Under the pieces are notes generated by a model. That model was not told where the DNA came from and made no database searches. It was given only the letters and a program-made list of their open reading frames with translations. From Candidatus Fermentibacterales bacterium (lineage in GTDB: Bacteria > Fermentibacterota > Fermentibacteria > Fermentibacterales > JAFGKQ01), in assembly GCA_016928495.1 (NCBI GenBank), contig JAFGKQ010000309.1, forward strand, positions 1 through 5,457: 5,457 nt of DNA, in the 5' to 3' direction. The position numbers and the translations under genes are program-made. Shown here piece after piece: positions 1 to 5,457 of this stretch. Numbering within the stretch: the first letter of the stretch is position 1; the number at the start of each line of letters is the position of its first letter.

Positions 1-161
1 ACGAAGTCGCCGGTGTCCACGTGTGGGGTGTAGACCGGCTTGTTCTTCCCCTGAAGGATCACGGCCACCCTCGAGGCAAGCCTGCCGAGCGCAAGGTCGC
101 TGGCGTCGACCACCCACCAGCGCCTCTGGACCGAGCCCTTCTTAGCCGAGAAAGTCTTCAA
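1..161 (-). CDS. rplM: 50S ribosomal protein L13 (RplM), N-terminal part, runs off the window
   Basis: L13 is an early-assembling protein of the large ribosomal subunit. Codons read from TTG at 159-161 to the edge give 53 residues: it begins [12 protein letters not shown], continues [18 protein letters not shown] (13-30), and reaches [16 protein letters not shown] (38-53). The opening MKTFSAK, the W-x-V-V-D-A strand, LGRLAS, and especially the [16 protein letters not shown] block are diagnostic of L13. An in-frame TGA at 168-170 lies three codons upstream, so translation cannot begin further back. TTG is the only start that gives the family's N-terminus. GGAGGG at 171-176 is 9 nt upstream of it. 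About 90 residues lie outside the window; rpsI commonly follows rplM. The gene is preceded by a long structured leader that probably controls it. Confidence 0.95.
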   Translation of the reverse strand, partial: MKTFSAKKGSVQRRWWVVDASDLALGRLASRVAVILQGKNKPVYTPHVDTGDF

Positions 162-177
162 GATCCCTCACCCTCCG

Positions 178-261
178 CTCTTCAACCCTCGACGGGTAGA
201 CCAGTCTGCCGCACGGAGCATGGACGGAGCCGAAGAGGTCATGGCGCGGCCCGATGCTCCG
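178..261 (-). promoter_or_regulatory. Candidate pseudoknot / switch structure in the rplM leader
   Basis: Two long pairings interleave in the leader RNA. Helix A is eight perfect Watson-Crick pairs: CGGAGCAT (254-261) with ATGCTCCG (214-221). Helix B is eleven uninterrupted pairs: 227-237 with 178-188, including CTCTTC with GAAGAG, three of the eleven being G-U. The 5'-to-3' order is A, B, A', B', so both together form an H-type pseudoknot, or else they compete. Helix B ends two bases before the Shine-Dalgarno GGAGGG (171-176). In addition the two CTCCG copies (214-218 and 225-229) are each complementary to CGGAG at 173-177, offering an alternative pairing that hides the ribosome-binding site. 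Known L13 leaders in other bacteria make autoregulation plausible; function here is inferred. Confidence 0.5.
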
Positions 262-281
262 ATCTGCAGTAACTACATAGT

Positions 282-299
282 AATGCGGCCTTCCGCACC
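282..299 (-). promoter_or_regulatory. Small hairpin in the rplM leader
   Basis: The minus strand reads GGTGCGG, loop AAGG, CCGCATT: a seven-pair stem with five Watson-Crick and two G-U pairs. It is followed by an AT-rich block (271-281) but not by a run of T, so it is not a convincing intrinsic terminator. A weaker stem, CCGC-TGGT-GCGG, lies just upstream at 313-324, and both use a copy of GGTGCGG. These may be part of the leader fold or chance GC-rich pairings. Confidence 0.3.
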
Positions 300-356
300 G
301 GATGCCCTCTCACCGCACCAGCGGCCCCCGGGCAACCGTTCGGACGCCGGGCGTGG

Positions 357-385
357 AATATGTGCTGCTACTCTCTTGATGGCAA
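357..385 (-). promoter_or_regulatory. Candidate sigma-70-type promoter for rplM
   Basis: On the minus strand, TTGCCA (380-385, five of six matches to TTGACA) is followed by exactly 17 bases and then CATATT (357-362, four of six matches to TATAAT). It lies 34 bases past the stop of the 171-residue gene and points at rplM. Initiation would fall near position 350, giving a leader of about 190 nt. Matches of this quality can occur by chance, and the lineage's own promoter consensus is unknown. A second AT-rich spot at 271-284 contains TACTAT but has no reasonable -35 partner. Confidence 0.4.
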
Positions 386-418
386 TGCTCTAGGGGCGCA
401 CTGGAGGGACTGCAGGTC

Positions 419-934
419 TCACAGCGATCCGGACCGCAGGACCGCCTTCCCGATCATGTCCGGGGTGCAGACGCTGACCCGGGCCATCTCGAGCAGGTCC
501 CGGGCCTCATCCGGAAGAGAGGCGGCGACCACCAGAAGCTCCATCCCGAGCTCCGACCGGAGGGCAGTGGACTTGCCCGCCAGGGCCAGGCTCCGCTTCC
601 CGGCGGGGACTCTCTCGCCGAAGGACTGGCAGACCACGCCCAGGCTCCTCCTGCGCGCGAGCAGCAGCAAGGGGATCCCGGGCCAGGGGTAGACCCTGGC
701 GGAGCGGGAGAAGCCCAGAGGCCTGAGCTGCTCCCAGGCCGCGGAGTAGATGTGCCTGGCCTTGCGCGCGTCAAGAGCCTTGCCGAGGAGATGCTCGAAG
801 GGCTCGCCTCCGGCGACGCGCGGCGCTTCCTCCAGAGCGAGCCGCCACTCCCGAGGGAGATGACGGGGGGCGGGCGCCCACTCGGGATGGCCGATGGCGA
901 CAGCTCCCATCCGGGTCCAGAAGGTCGCGGCCAT
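419..934 (-). CDS. Uncharacterised 171-residue protein, possible degenerate Mrr-like nuclease fold
   Basis: I do not recognise this gene with confidence. It follows recX by 26 bases on the same strand, and no competing frame there looks like a real protein. The only in-frame start nearby is the ATG at 932-934; its GAGGA element abuts the codon, which is too close for ideal initiation. The next ATG (codon 9) has no visible Shine-Dalgarno. No signal peptide or membrane segment is evident. The central and C-terminal part follows a pattern seen in Mrr-like restriction-endonuclease domains: helix ending in LRPLGF (70-75), strand PLLLLARR (88-95), strand LGVVCQSF (98-105), helix ALAGKSTALRSELG (117-130), strand ELLVVAAS (132-139), helix PDEARDLLEMA (141-151), then VSVCTPDM (153-160). 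The usual Asp and Glu/Gln-x-Lys positions appear to be replaced by P/L and CQS, so if related it would be inactive. This link is inference only. No terminator is evident after the stop. Confidence 0.7.
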   Translation of the reverse strand: MAATFWTRMGAVAIGHPEWAPAPRHLPREWRLALEEAPRVAGGEPFEHLLGKALDARKARHIYSAAWEQLRPLGFSRSARVYPWPGIPLLLLARRRSLGVVCQSFGERVPAGKRSLALAGKSTALRSELGMELLVVAASLPDEARDLLEMARVSVCTPDMIGKAVLRSGSL

Positions 935-960
935 TCCTCGTCTCGTGACCGGGGCGGGTC

Positions 961-1626
961 TCAGTCCGAGCCTCTCTCGCCGCTCTGCTCCCGGAGCTTC
1001 AGCATGACCCTCCGTATCGAGTCCCCCGAGAAACCGCGCCTCTGCATCCAGGCCCTGGCCCTGCGCGTTCTCACGTCCGACTCGAACCTGCCGTACAGCC
1101 TTCGCAGCTTCTCGACCACCGATGGCAGGGCCTCCTCCTCGTCGAAGCCGGCCAGCGCCTTCTCGGCAGCTCCCCGGCCCACCCCGCTCTGCCTGAGCCT
1201 GCGGGCGAGCCCGGCCCTGCCCCTGAGGAGCGACCCGGAGCCGCGTGCGGCCTGATCGGCGGCCAGCCTGGCGAACCTATCGTCATCCACGAGCCCGTGC
1301 TCGAGGGCGAACGTCACCGTTTCCTCGACCACGCGGTCGCAGTAGAGCCTGCGCCGGGAGAGATAGTCACGCAGCATCGCGCTGGTCCGCTCCCGGCTTC
1401 CGAGATAGCGCCCCAGGTCCCTTCGGGCTGCCTCCGACTGGGCCGGGCAGGCTCTGCGCTCCAGCCCGGCCATGTCAACCGGGCGGCCGGGGCACAGCCC
1501 CTCGGAGGACGCCATGTTCTCCGGGACGAGTAGTTGTCCGCTCCCGGAGACAAGGAGCAGCCAGCCGGGTCTGACCGGCTCGATAGCCGTGAGGAGGATC
1601 TCCGGTGCGCTCGGGTTCCCGGCCAT
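961..1626 (-). CDS. recX: RecX, regulatory protein of RecA
   Basis: RecX binds RecA filaments and modulates their extension and activity. The frame runs on upstream into recA, but the sensible start is the ATG at 1624-1626, 19 bases past the recA stop, with GAGG (1637-1640) 10 nt upstream. This gives 221 residues. The body fits the all-helical RecX repeats: first repeat about residues 67-128 (LGRYLGSRERTSAMLRDYL, then GLVDDDRFARLAAD), second about 131-160 (LLRGRAGLARRLRQSGVG, AAEKALAG), third about 174-211 (RRARAWMQRRGFSGDSIRRV). Residues 1-66 form a non-helical-looking N-terminal region (ILLTAIEPVRPGWLLLVSG), comparable to the beta-rich N-terminal segment of longer RecX proteins such as that of Bacillus subtilis. 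Position directly after recA is the classic location. A hairpin covers its ribosome-binding site. Confidence 0.92.
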   Translation of the reverse strand: MAGNPSAPEILLTAIEPVRPGWLLLVSGSGQLLVPENMASSEGLCPGRPVDMAGLERRACPAQSEAARRDLGRYLGSRERTSAMLRDYLSRRRLYCDRVVEETVTFALEHGLVDDDRFARLAADQAARGSGSLLRGRAGLARRLRQSGVGRGAAEKALAGFDEEEALPSVVEKLRRLYGRFESDVRTRRARAWMQRRGFSGDSIRRVMLKLREQSGERGSD

Positions 1627-1642
1627 CGAGGCACGGCCTCGA
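1626..1642 (-). promoter_or_regulatory. recA-recX intergenic hairpin enclosing the recX ribosome-binding site
   Basis: The minus strand carries a perfect 7-bp inverted repeat, TCGAGGC, loop CGT, GCCTCGA, starting three bases after the recA stop and ending on the A of the recX ATG. The 5' arm contains the only Shine-Dalgarno-like element for recX (GAGG, 1637-1640). When folded it would block initiation on recX; a ribosome finishing recA would melt it. No T-run follows, so it is unlikely to be an intrinsic terminator. The pairing is directly visible; its regulatory effect is inferred. Confidence 0.6.
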
Positions 1643-1645
1643 GGA

Positions 1646-2713
1646 TCAGGAAGGCTCTTCGTCGGCGGGGACGGCTTCTTCTTCATCCCCGCTCCAGGAC
1701 GCGGATGAGCCCAGGCCGGCCTTTTCGCGCAGCGCGGTCTCGAGCCTGGCTGAGACCTCAGAGTTCTCCACGAGGAAGGCCCGTGAGTTCTCCCTGCCCT
1801 GCCCGAGCTGGAGATCGTCATAGGAGTACCAGGTGCCCCGACGGCTGACGAGACCCTCTTCGAGGGCCATGTCGAGCAGCTCGCCCTCCCTGGAGATCCC
1901 CTCGCCATGGAGGATGTCGAACTCGGTCTGCCGGAAGGGCGGGGCGAGCTTGTTCTTGACGACCTTCACGCGGGTTCGGCTGCCCACTATCTTGTCGCCC
2001 TCCTTGATCGAGGCGATCCGGCGGATGTCCAGCCTCACGCTCGCGTAGAACTTGAGCGCCCTTCCTCCCGTGGTGGTCTCCGGGTTGCCGAACATCACCC
2101 CTATCTGCATGCGGATCTGGTTGATGAAGAGCACGACGCTCTTCGAGCGCGAAACCGCACCGGTCAGCTTCCGCAGAGCCTGAGACATCAGGCGCGCCTG
2201 GAGGCCCACATGGGAGTCGCCCATCTCCCCCTCTATCTCGGCACGGGGGGTAAGAGCGGCGACGGAGTCTATGCAGACCAGGTCCACCGCATTGCTCCTG
2301 ACCAGCATCTCGGTGATCTCGAGGGCCTGCTCGCCGCTCGAGGGCTGCGAGACCAGCAGGTTGTCGATGTTGACTCCCAGCCTGCCGGCGTAGAGGGGAT
2401 CCAGGGCATGCTCGGCGTCCACGAAAGCGACGTCCCCGCCCAGCTTCTGGGCGTTGGCGACCATGTGAAGGGCGAGCGTGGTCTTCCCCGAGGCCTCGGG
2501 CCCGTATATCTCGATGATCCTGCCTCTGGGGACACCCCCTATCCCAAGGGCCATGTCCAGCCCCAGGGAGCCGGTCGGGATCGTCTCCACCTTCAGCGCG
2601 GCCTGCTGCCCCAGCCTCATGATGGCCCCCTGCCCGTACTGCTTCTGTATCTGGTGCAGCGCAGCTTCGAGAGCCTTGGCCTTCCCGTCGTCCGCCGCTT
2701 TCCTGGTGGTCAT
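1646..2713 (-). CDS. recA: Recombinase RecA
   Basis: RecA forms ATP-dependent filaments on single-stranded DNA, performs homologous strand exchange, and in many bacteria triggers LexA self-cleavage. The 355-residue length matches the family (E. coli 353). Visible features in order: Walker A GPEASGKT (71-78); VDAEHALDP (98-106) with the catalytic Glu at 101; Walker B VDLVCIDS (143-150); loop L1 around [10 protein letters not shown] (161-170); loop L2 and signature [20 protein letters not shown] (198-217) followed by [10 protein letters not shown] (219-228); C-terminal [14 protein letters not shown] (293-306); and an acidic tail. No intein or insertion is present and all key residues are intact. 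The ATG overlaps the thpR TGA (ATGA), with AGAAGGG upstream. I see no room for a dedicated promoter at this junction, so expression probably comes from the operon or from a promoter inside upstream coding sequence. Confidence 0.98.
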   Translation of the reverse strand: MTTRKAADDGKAKALEAALHQIQKQYGQGAIMRLGQQAALKVETIPTGSLGLDMALGIGGVPRGRIIEIYGPEASGKTTLALHMVANAQKLGGDVAFVDAEHALDPLYAGRLGVNIDNLLVSQPSSGEQALEITEMLVRSNAVDLVCIDSVAALTPRAEIEGEMGDSHVGLQARLMSQALRKLTGAVSRSKSVVLFINQIRMQIGVMFGNPETTTGGRALKFYASVRLDIRRIASIKEGDKIVGSRTRVKVVKNKLAPPFRQTEFDILHGEGISREGELLDMALEEGLVSRRGTWYSYDDLQLGQGRENSRAFLVENSEVSARLETALREKAGLGSSASWSGDEEEAVPADEEPS

Positions 2714-3264
2714 GCCAATCCGCCCTTCTGCGCGCCAGGCCCGTAGGTCCTGACCGCTTCGTAGACCGGGCCTTCCCGGGTGAGAGTGCTGTTGTAGACG
2801 ACCGTTCTGGACAGGACCCCGCTCCAGGGACCGGGCGGGTCCAGCGTGGCCCTGCTCCCGGATGTGCCCTGACGGGCAATCGTAATGTGTGGCCTGAAAG
2901 ACCTGCGATCAACTCTCCCGCGATCATCGGGGACACGGGAGAGCAGCTCCGCCATCCTGCCGACCTGGCTCCCGAAGCTGCCGGAGATCCAGTAGACGGA
3001 TGGAAGTCCCCCGGGGACCCTCTGGCCGAAGGAGCCCGTGTCATCGATCACGAACGGGGACTCCTCGAAGGGCGTTGCTCCAAGGAGACGAAGCAGCTCG
3101 TCGAGGGCCGCGTCAGTGATGTCCCCGAGGAACCTGACCGTCAGGTGAAGCTGCTGGTCCCGCACCCAGCGCAGATCGGGCCAGGAGCGCCTCTGCCTGC
3201 CAAGCCACGGCTTCATCTCCTCCACCGTCCCCTCCGGGAGCGGCATCGCCACGAAGATCCTCAA
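2710..3264 (-). CDS. thpR: RNA 2',3'-cyclic phosphodiesterase (ThpR/LigT, 2H family)
   Basis: ThpR opens 2',3'-cyclic phosphate ends of RNA, leaving a 2'-phosphate. The family was first described as a 2'-5' tRNA ligase (LigT). The 184-residue protein has the two signature H-x-T/S-hydrophobic motifs: HLTV at residues 40-43 within [10 protein letters not shown], and HITI at 126-129 within RPHITIAR. Their histidines form the catalytic pair. The N-terminus [11 protein letters not shown] and the late strand [15 protein letters not shown] are also typical. The start is TTG at 3262-3264, overlapping the cinA TGA in a TTGA arrangement. AAGGGGG 7 nt upstream of it supports this choice. The stop overlaps the recA ATG by four bases, so the gene sits translationally coupled between cinA and recA, an order also known from Deinococcus. 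Its cellular role next to recA is not clear from sequence. Confidence 0.93.
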   Translation of the reverse strand: MRIFVAMPLPEGTVEEMKPWLGRQRRSWPDLRWVRDQQLHLTVRFLGDITDAALDELLRLLGATPFEESPFVIDDTGSFGQRVPGGLPSVYWISGSFGSQVGRMAELLSRVPDDRGRVDRRSFRPHITIARQGTSGSRATLDPPGPWSGVLSRTVVYNSTLTREGPVYEAVRTYGPGAQKGGLA

Positions 3265-4556
3265 GCCGATGCCCCCTTCGACCGGAGCTCCCGCAAGCAG
3301 GAGTAGAGCATACCCATGGCGTTGACCACGGCCGCTCTCCTGACCCTCTCGCGGTCACCGTAGAAACGATGCAGAGCCGCCCTGGACGTTCCGGGGCACT
3401 CGAGAGCTATCCAGACGGTTCCCACGGGCTTCTGCTCGCTCCCGCCACCCGGCCCTGCGATCCCCGAGACCGCGACCGACGCTCCGGAACCGGTCAGCCT
3501 CCTGACGCCGGACGCCATCTGCTCGACGACCTCCCTGCTGACCGCGCCGGCCCCGGACAGCGATTCCTCGCTGACGCCGAGAACACGGGCCTTCACCTCG
3601 TCGGAATAGGACAACACGCCTCCGCGGAACCAGTCGGAGGAGCCAGGCTCGGACGTAAGCTCCGCCCCCAGGAGGCCGGCGGTGCAGGACTCCGCCACCG
3701 AGACGCTGAGGCCGGATTCCATGAGCTGTCTGCCCGCGGCGAGGCAGAGTGTCACTCCGGGTTCCGTCGAGTAGCAGTTGCAGCCGAGCTCCTCCGCCAT
3801 GGCATCGCCGGCACGCAGCACTGCTTCTGCCTCTCCACTGATCTTGACGTCGACCATCTGGACCGAGGGCAGGAAGGCAAGGTCGCAACCCCATCGCCTG
3901 GCCGCCGGGGACAGCCTCTCATAGAGATGGACCTCCCTGAGCCCCCATGTCCTGAGGAGCCCGGTTCGCGGGCCGGAGCGCAGGTCCGGGGAGATCCATC
4001 CCCTGCCCTCGAGGACCTCCAGGAGCCCCGGGAGCATCGAGCGCACCTCGGATGGAACGCCCGGCAGGCAGGCTATGGCGCAGCCATCCCGCTCGAGCAG
4101 AATGCCCGGGGCTATCCCGGGACCGTTCGGGAAAGCAATGGAGCCGACCGGCATCATTGCCTGCTTCCAGGCGACCGGGGGGACTTCCTCGCCCCTGGCT
4201 TCGAACCTCGCGCGGACCATGCGGGATGCATCTGCGTTCCTCTCGAGCTGCCTGCCCAGCGCCTGCGCAACGGCAGCCGACGTCATGTCGTCATCCGTCG
4301 GGCCCAGGCCACCGGTGGTGACGATGAGCCTCCCGGGCCTGATCAGACGGGATATCTCTCCCGAGATCTGTTCTAGAGAGTCGGGGAGAACGCTGCAACC
4401 CCCGACACGCAATCCAGCTCCGGACTCTAGGAACCGGGCGCACTCCGAGAGGTTGACGTCCCTGGTCCGGCCTTCCAGCAGCTCGTCCCCGACGAGGACG
4501 ATCCAGGCATGCTCCAGCGTCGCCATTCGGCGGGTCCGGTCAGAGCAGCACGTCAT
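3261..4556 (-). CDS. cinA: CinA: ADP-ribose pyrophosphatase / NMN amidohydrolase family protein
   Basis: This is a cytoplasmic two-domain protein. In the family the N-terminal MoCF-like domain hydrolyses ADP-ribose and the C-terminal PncC-like domain deamidates nicotinamide mononucleotide, so CinA recycles NAD by-products. In streptococci CinA also associates with RecA. Numbered from the ATG at 4554-4556 (431 aa), the N-domain shows VGDELLEGR (22-30) and TGGLGPTDDDMT (81-92). The C-domain shows AESCTAG (288-294, with the Ser of the ESCT motif used by PncC deamidases), GGVLSYSDEVK (312-322), GIAGPGGG (365-372) and KPVGTVWIAL (376-385). I prefer the ATG at 4556 because GGGAG lies 9 nt upstream; it overlaps pgpA by 17 bases. 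The ATG at 4524-4526 (421 aa) has no visible Shine-Dalgarno but gives an N-terminus closer to most homologues. The stop overlaps the thpR start. Confidence 0.93.
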   Translation of the reverse strand: MTCCSDRTRRMATLEHAWIVLVGDELLEGRTRDVNLSECARFLESGAGLRVGGCSVLPDSLEQISGEISRLIRPGRLIVTTGGLGPTDDDMTSAAVAQALGRQLERNADASRMVRARFEARGEEVPPVAWKQAMMPVGSIAFPNGPGIAPGILLERDGCAIACLPGVPSEVRSMLPGLLEVLEGRGWISPDLRSGPRTGLLRTWGLREVHLYERLSPAARRWGCDLAFLPSVQMVDVKISGEAEAVLRAGDAMAEELGCNCYSTEPGVTLCLAAGRQLMESGLSVSVAESCTAGLLGAELTSEPGSSDWFRGGVLSYSDEVKARVLGVSEESLSGAGAVSREVVEQMASGVRRLTGSGASVAVSGIAGPGGGSEQKPVGTVWIALECPGTSRAALHRFYGDRERVRRAAVVNAMGMLYSCLRELRSKGASA

Positions 4557-5019
4557 GGGCGAGGTCTCCCAGCCGGACGAGCGATCCCGCCATGGCCCCG
4601 GCGATCAGGTCGTCCAGCAGAATGCCGGCAGCCGAGTCGTGGTTGTCGGCCGCTCGCACCGGCCATGGCTTCAGTACGTCCAGGGCTCTGAACAGCACGA
4701 ACGAAGCCAGGATCACCATCAGTCCCCGGGATGGCCCGGCGACGCAGAAGCAGAGCCAGGCTCCAGCGAACTCGTCTACGTTGACGCGTCCGGGGTCCTT
4801 GCCCCAGCGGCTCCTCCCCGCCACGCACCCGGCGAAGCCGAGAGGGACCAGAAGCGCCATCAGGAGCCAGGGGACGAACCAGGGAGCCTGCCGGAGACCT
4901 GAGAACCAGAAGACCGCGAGCGCCATTGCGGCGCCCGCAGTGCCCGGAGCCACGGGCAGGAAGCCCGTTCCCAGCGTGGTCGCGACGGCCAGTCCCAGCC
5001 TCGAGCGGAGCCCGCCCAC
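4540..5019 (-). CDS. pgpA: Phosphatidylglycerophosphatase A (PgpA)
   Basis: PgpA is a membrane phosphatase that removes the terminal phosphate of phosphatidylglycerophosphate, the product of PgsA, to give phosphatidylglycerol. The frame stays open further upstream, but that part only shadows pgsA. I place the start at the GTG at 5017-5019, which overlaps the pgsA stop by one base and has GGAAGG (5031-5036) 11 nt upstream. The protein is then 159 residues, close to the usual 160-170. Family motifs appear in order: GTGFLPVAPGTAGA (residues 17-30), VDEFAGAW (81-88, acidic DE pair), FRALDVLKPWPVR (110-122) and GILLDDLIAG (132-141, DD pair). Hydrophobic stretches around 30-65 and 86-112 are probable membrane segments. 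Gene order (pgsA then pgpA) puts two consecutive reactions on one transcript. The start codon is inferred; the identity is firm. Confidence 0.93.
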   Translation of the reverse strand: MGGLRSRLGLAVATTLGTGFLPVAPGTAGAAMALAVFWFSGLRQAPWFVPWLLMALLVPLGFAGCVAGRSRWGKDPGRVNVDEFAGAWLCFCVAGPSRGLMVILASFVLFRALDVLKPWPVRAADNHDSAAGILLDDLIAGAMAGSLVRLGDLAHDVLL

Positions 5020-5457
5020 TAGAGAAGGAGCCTTCCGAGGATGGTCCGGTTGCGCCAGAAGTAGTCGATTCCTGATATCACGGTGAGAGCGATCGCGATC
5101 AGGAGGACGATCAGGGAGACCTGCTCGAGCCGGAGCACCAGCAGCCTGTCGCTCTGCGTCATCGGCCCGATCAGAGCCAGGAGCATGTAAAGGGAGAGAG
5201 CGAGCATCTGGGTCGTCGCCTTCCACTTCCCCATCCGGGAGGGCAGGATCAGCACGCCTGCGTAGGCGGCTACCGCCCTGAGGCCGGTAACCAGCAACTC
5301 CCGGCCTATGACCATGTAGGCGGCCCAGACCGGGACAAGCCCTATGTTCACGAGGCCCACCAGGACCAGAGAGACCAGCAGCTTGTCGGCGAGAGGATCC
5401 AGGAACTTGCCCAGGTTGGTGGTCCAGGAGTAGCGCCTGGCGAGGTAGCCATCATAA
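5019..5457 (-). CDS. pgsA: CDP-diacylglycerol-glycerol-3-phosphate 3-phosphatidyltransferase (PgsA), 5' end outside window
   Basis: This integral membrane enzyme condenses CDP-diacylglycerol with sn-glycerol-3-phosphate to form phosphatidylglycerophosphate, the committed step to phosphatidylglycerol and cardiolipin. Reading codons back to the window edge gives 145 residues beginning YDGYLARRYS. Residues 2-24 match most of the CDP-alcohol phosphatidyltransferase signature: D2-G3-x2-A6-R7-x8-G16-x3-D20-x3-D24. The first Asp of the signature lies just outside. Later blocks IGRELLVTGLR and GKWKATTQM are typical of PgsA rather than other family members. Several hydrophobic segments are visible, the last one ahead of a basic C-terminus. 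PgsA proteins are usually about 180 residues, so roughly 35-40 are missing. An internal GTG at 5358-5360 opens a shorter reading frame but falls after the catalytic motif and is not the real start. The TAG stop shares its last base with the pgpA start. Adjacent pgpA strengthens the assignment. Confidence 0.95.
   Translation of the reverse strand, partial: YDGYLARRYSWTTNLGKFLDPLADKLLVSLVLVGLVNIGLVPVWAAYMVIGRELLVTGLRAVAAYAGVLILPSRMGKWKATTQMLALSLYMLLALIGPMTQSDRLLVLRLEQVSLIVLLIAIALTVISGIDYFWRNRTILGRLLL

Noticed and set aside
168-242. A 24-codon reading frame in the rplM leader on the minus strand (ATG at 240-242, TGA at 168-170), in the same frame as rplM and ending just before its start
   Set aside because: Its only GGAG (257-260) is 14 nt from the ATG, its composition gives no coding signal, and the same bases are better explained by the leader pairings. 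A regulatory upstream peptide cannot be excluded but is not supported.
21-272. Plus-strand open frame of 83 codons
   Set aside because: It lies antisense to the rplM start and its leader. The minus-strand reading gives an unmistakable L13 N-terminus, while this translation is Arg/Pro/His-rich with no recognisable features.
162-418. A tRNA or other stable RNA gene in the only sizeable intergenic gap
   Set aside because: I found no T-arm consensus, no acceptor-stem complementarity with CCA, and no recognisable motif of a known small RNA.
386-421. Possible terminator after the 171-residue gene
   Set aside because: The sequence after the stop (CTGCAG, CTCCAG and surrounding bases) does not form a stable stem followed by T residues, so I could not support an intrinsic terminator. 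Read-through into rplM remains possible.
939-963. Weak stem GACC...GGTC between recX and the next gene
   Set aside because: It has only four pairs with a C-rich loop and no T-run or start-site masking, which is compatible with chance in GC-rich DNA.
1907-2746. Plus-strand open frame of 279 codons opposite recA
   Set aside because: It is fully antisense to recA. Long antisense open frames are expected in GC-rich coding sequence, and the translation looks like low-complexity shadow.
1818-3044. Minus-strand open frame of 408 codons spanning recA and thpR in another frame
   Set aside because: It is a shifted-frame shadow of two firmly identified genes, rich in Arg, Gly and Ala, with no domain pattern.
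4467-4526. CinA N-terminal motif reads VGDELLEGR rather than the textbook G-T-E-L-L-L-G-Q
   Set aside because: The Asp variant (GDELL) is, as far as I know, common in the MoCF-like family, and the downstream TGGLGPTDDDMT motif is intact, so I do not regard it as a lost active site.

Overview
The window is a GC-rich stretch of bacterial chromosome in which every gene I can support lies on the minus strand. Read in the direction of transcription (high to low coordinates), the order is pgsA (5' end outside the window), pgpA, cinA, thpR, recA, recX, a 171-codon gene I cannot firmly name, and then, after a 257-base non-coding interval, the first 53 codons of rplM (ribosomal protein L13), which runs off the low-coordinate edge. 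The gene set is bacterial housekeeping and gives no sign of a phage, plasmid or island. The cinA-thpR-recA order resembles that of Deinococcus, but this alone does not fix the phylum. Arg codons AGG and AGA occur even in recA and rplM, alongside CGN codons. I would call it an unassigned high-GC bacterium.

5457-4540: pgsA and pgpA encode consecutive steps of phosphatidylglycerol synthesis. PgsA makes phosphatidylglycerophosphate and PgpA dephosphorylates it. 4556-2710: cinA (nucleotide and NAD by-product repair) and thpR (2H-family RNA phosphodiesterase). 2713-961: recA and its modulator recX. 934-419: a small protein whose predicted pattern weakly recalls an Mrr-like endonuclease fold with eroded catalytic positions.

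The first six genes are packed tightly. pgpA starts on the last base of the pgsA stop, cinA probably overlaps pgpA, thpR starts in a TTGA overlap, recA starts in an ATGA overlap, and recX starts 19 bases after recA. This implies one transcript with translational coupling. recA therefore appears to have no dedicated promoter, and I saw no LexA-like operator next to it. A perfect 7-bp hairpin fills the recA-recX gap, holding the recX ribosome-binding site and the first base of its start codon.

418-162: no terminator is evident after the 171-codon gene. The interval holds a plausible promoter (TTGCCA-17-CATATT) giving a leader of about 190 nt for rplM. Just upstream of the rplM Shine-Dalgarno, two long complementary pairings interleave (A-B-A'-B'), so the leader can form a pseudoknot or two mutually exclusive hairpins. 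That is the layout expected of a ribosomal-protein autoregulatory leader. The rplM start (TTG) and the true extent of pgsA (which reaches the window edge) were found by reading codons directly. The window is mostly ordinary; the three places worth a second look are the rplM leader, the recA-recX hairpin and the 171-codon gene.
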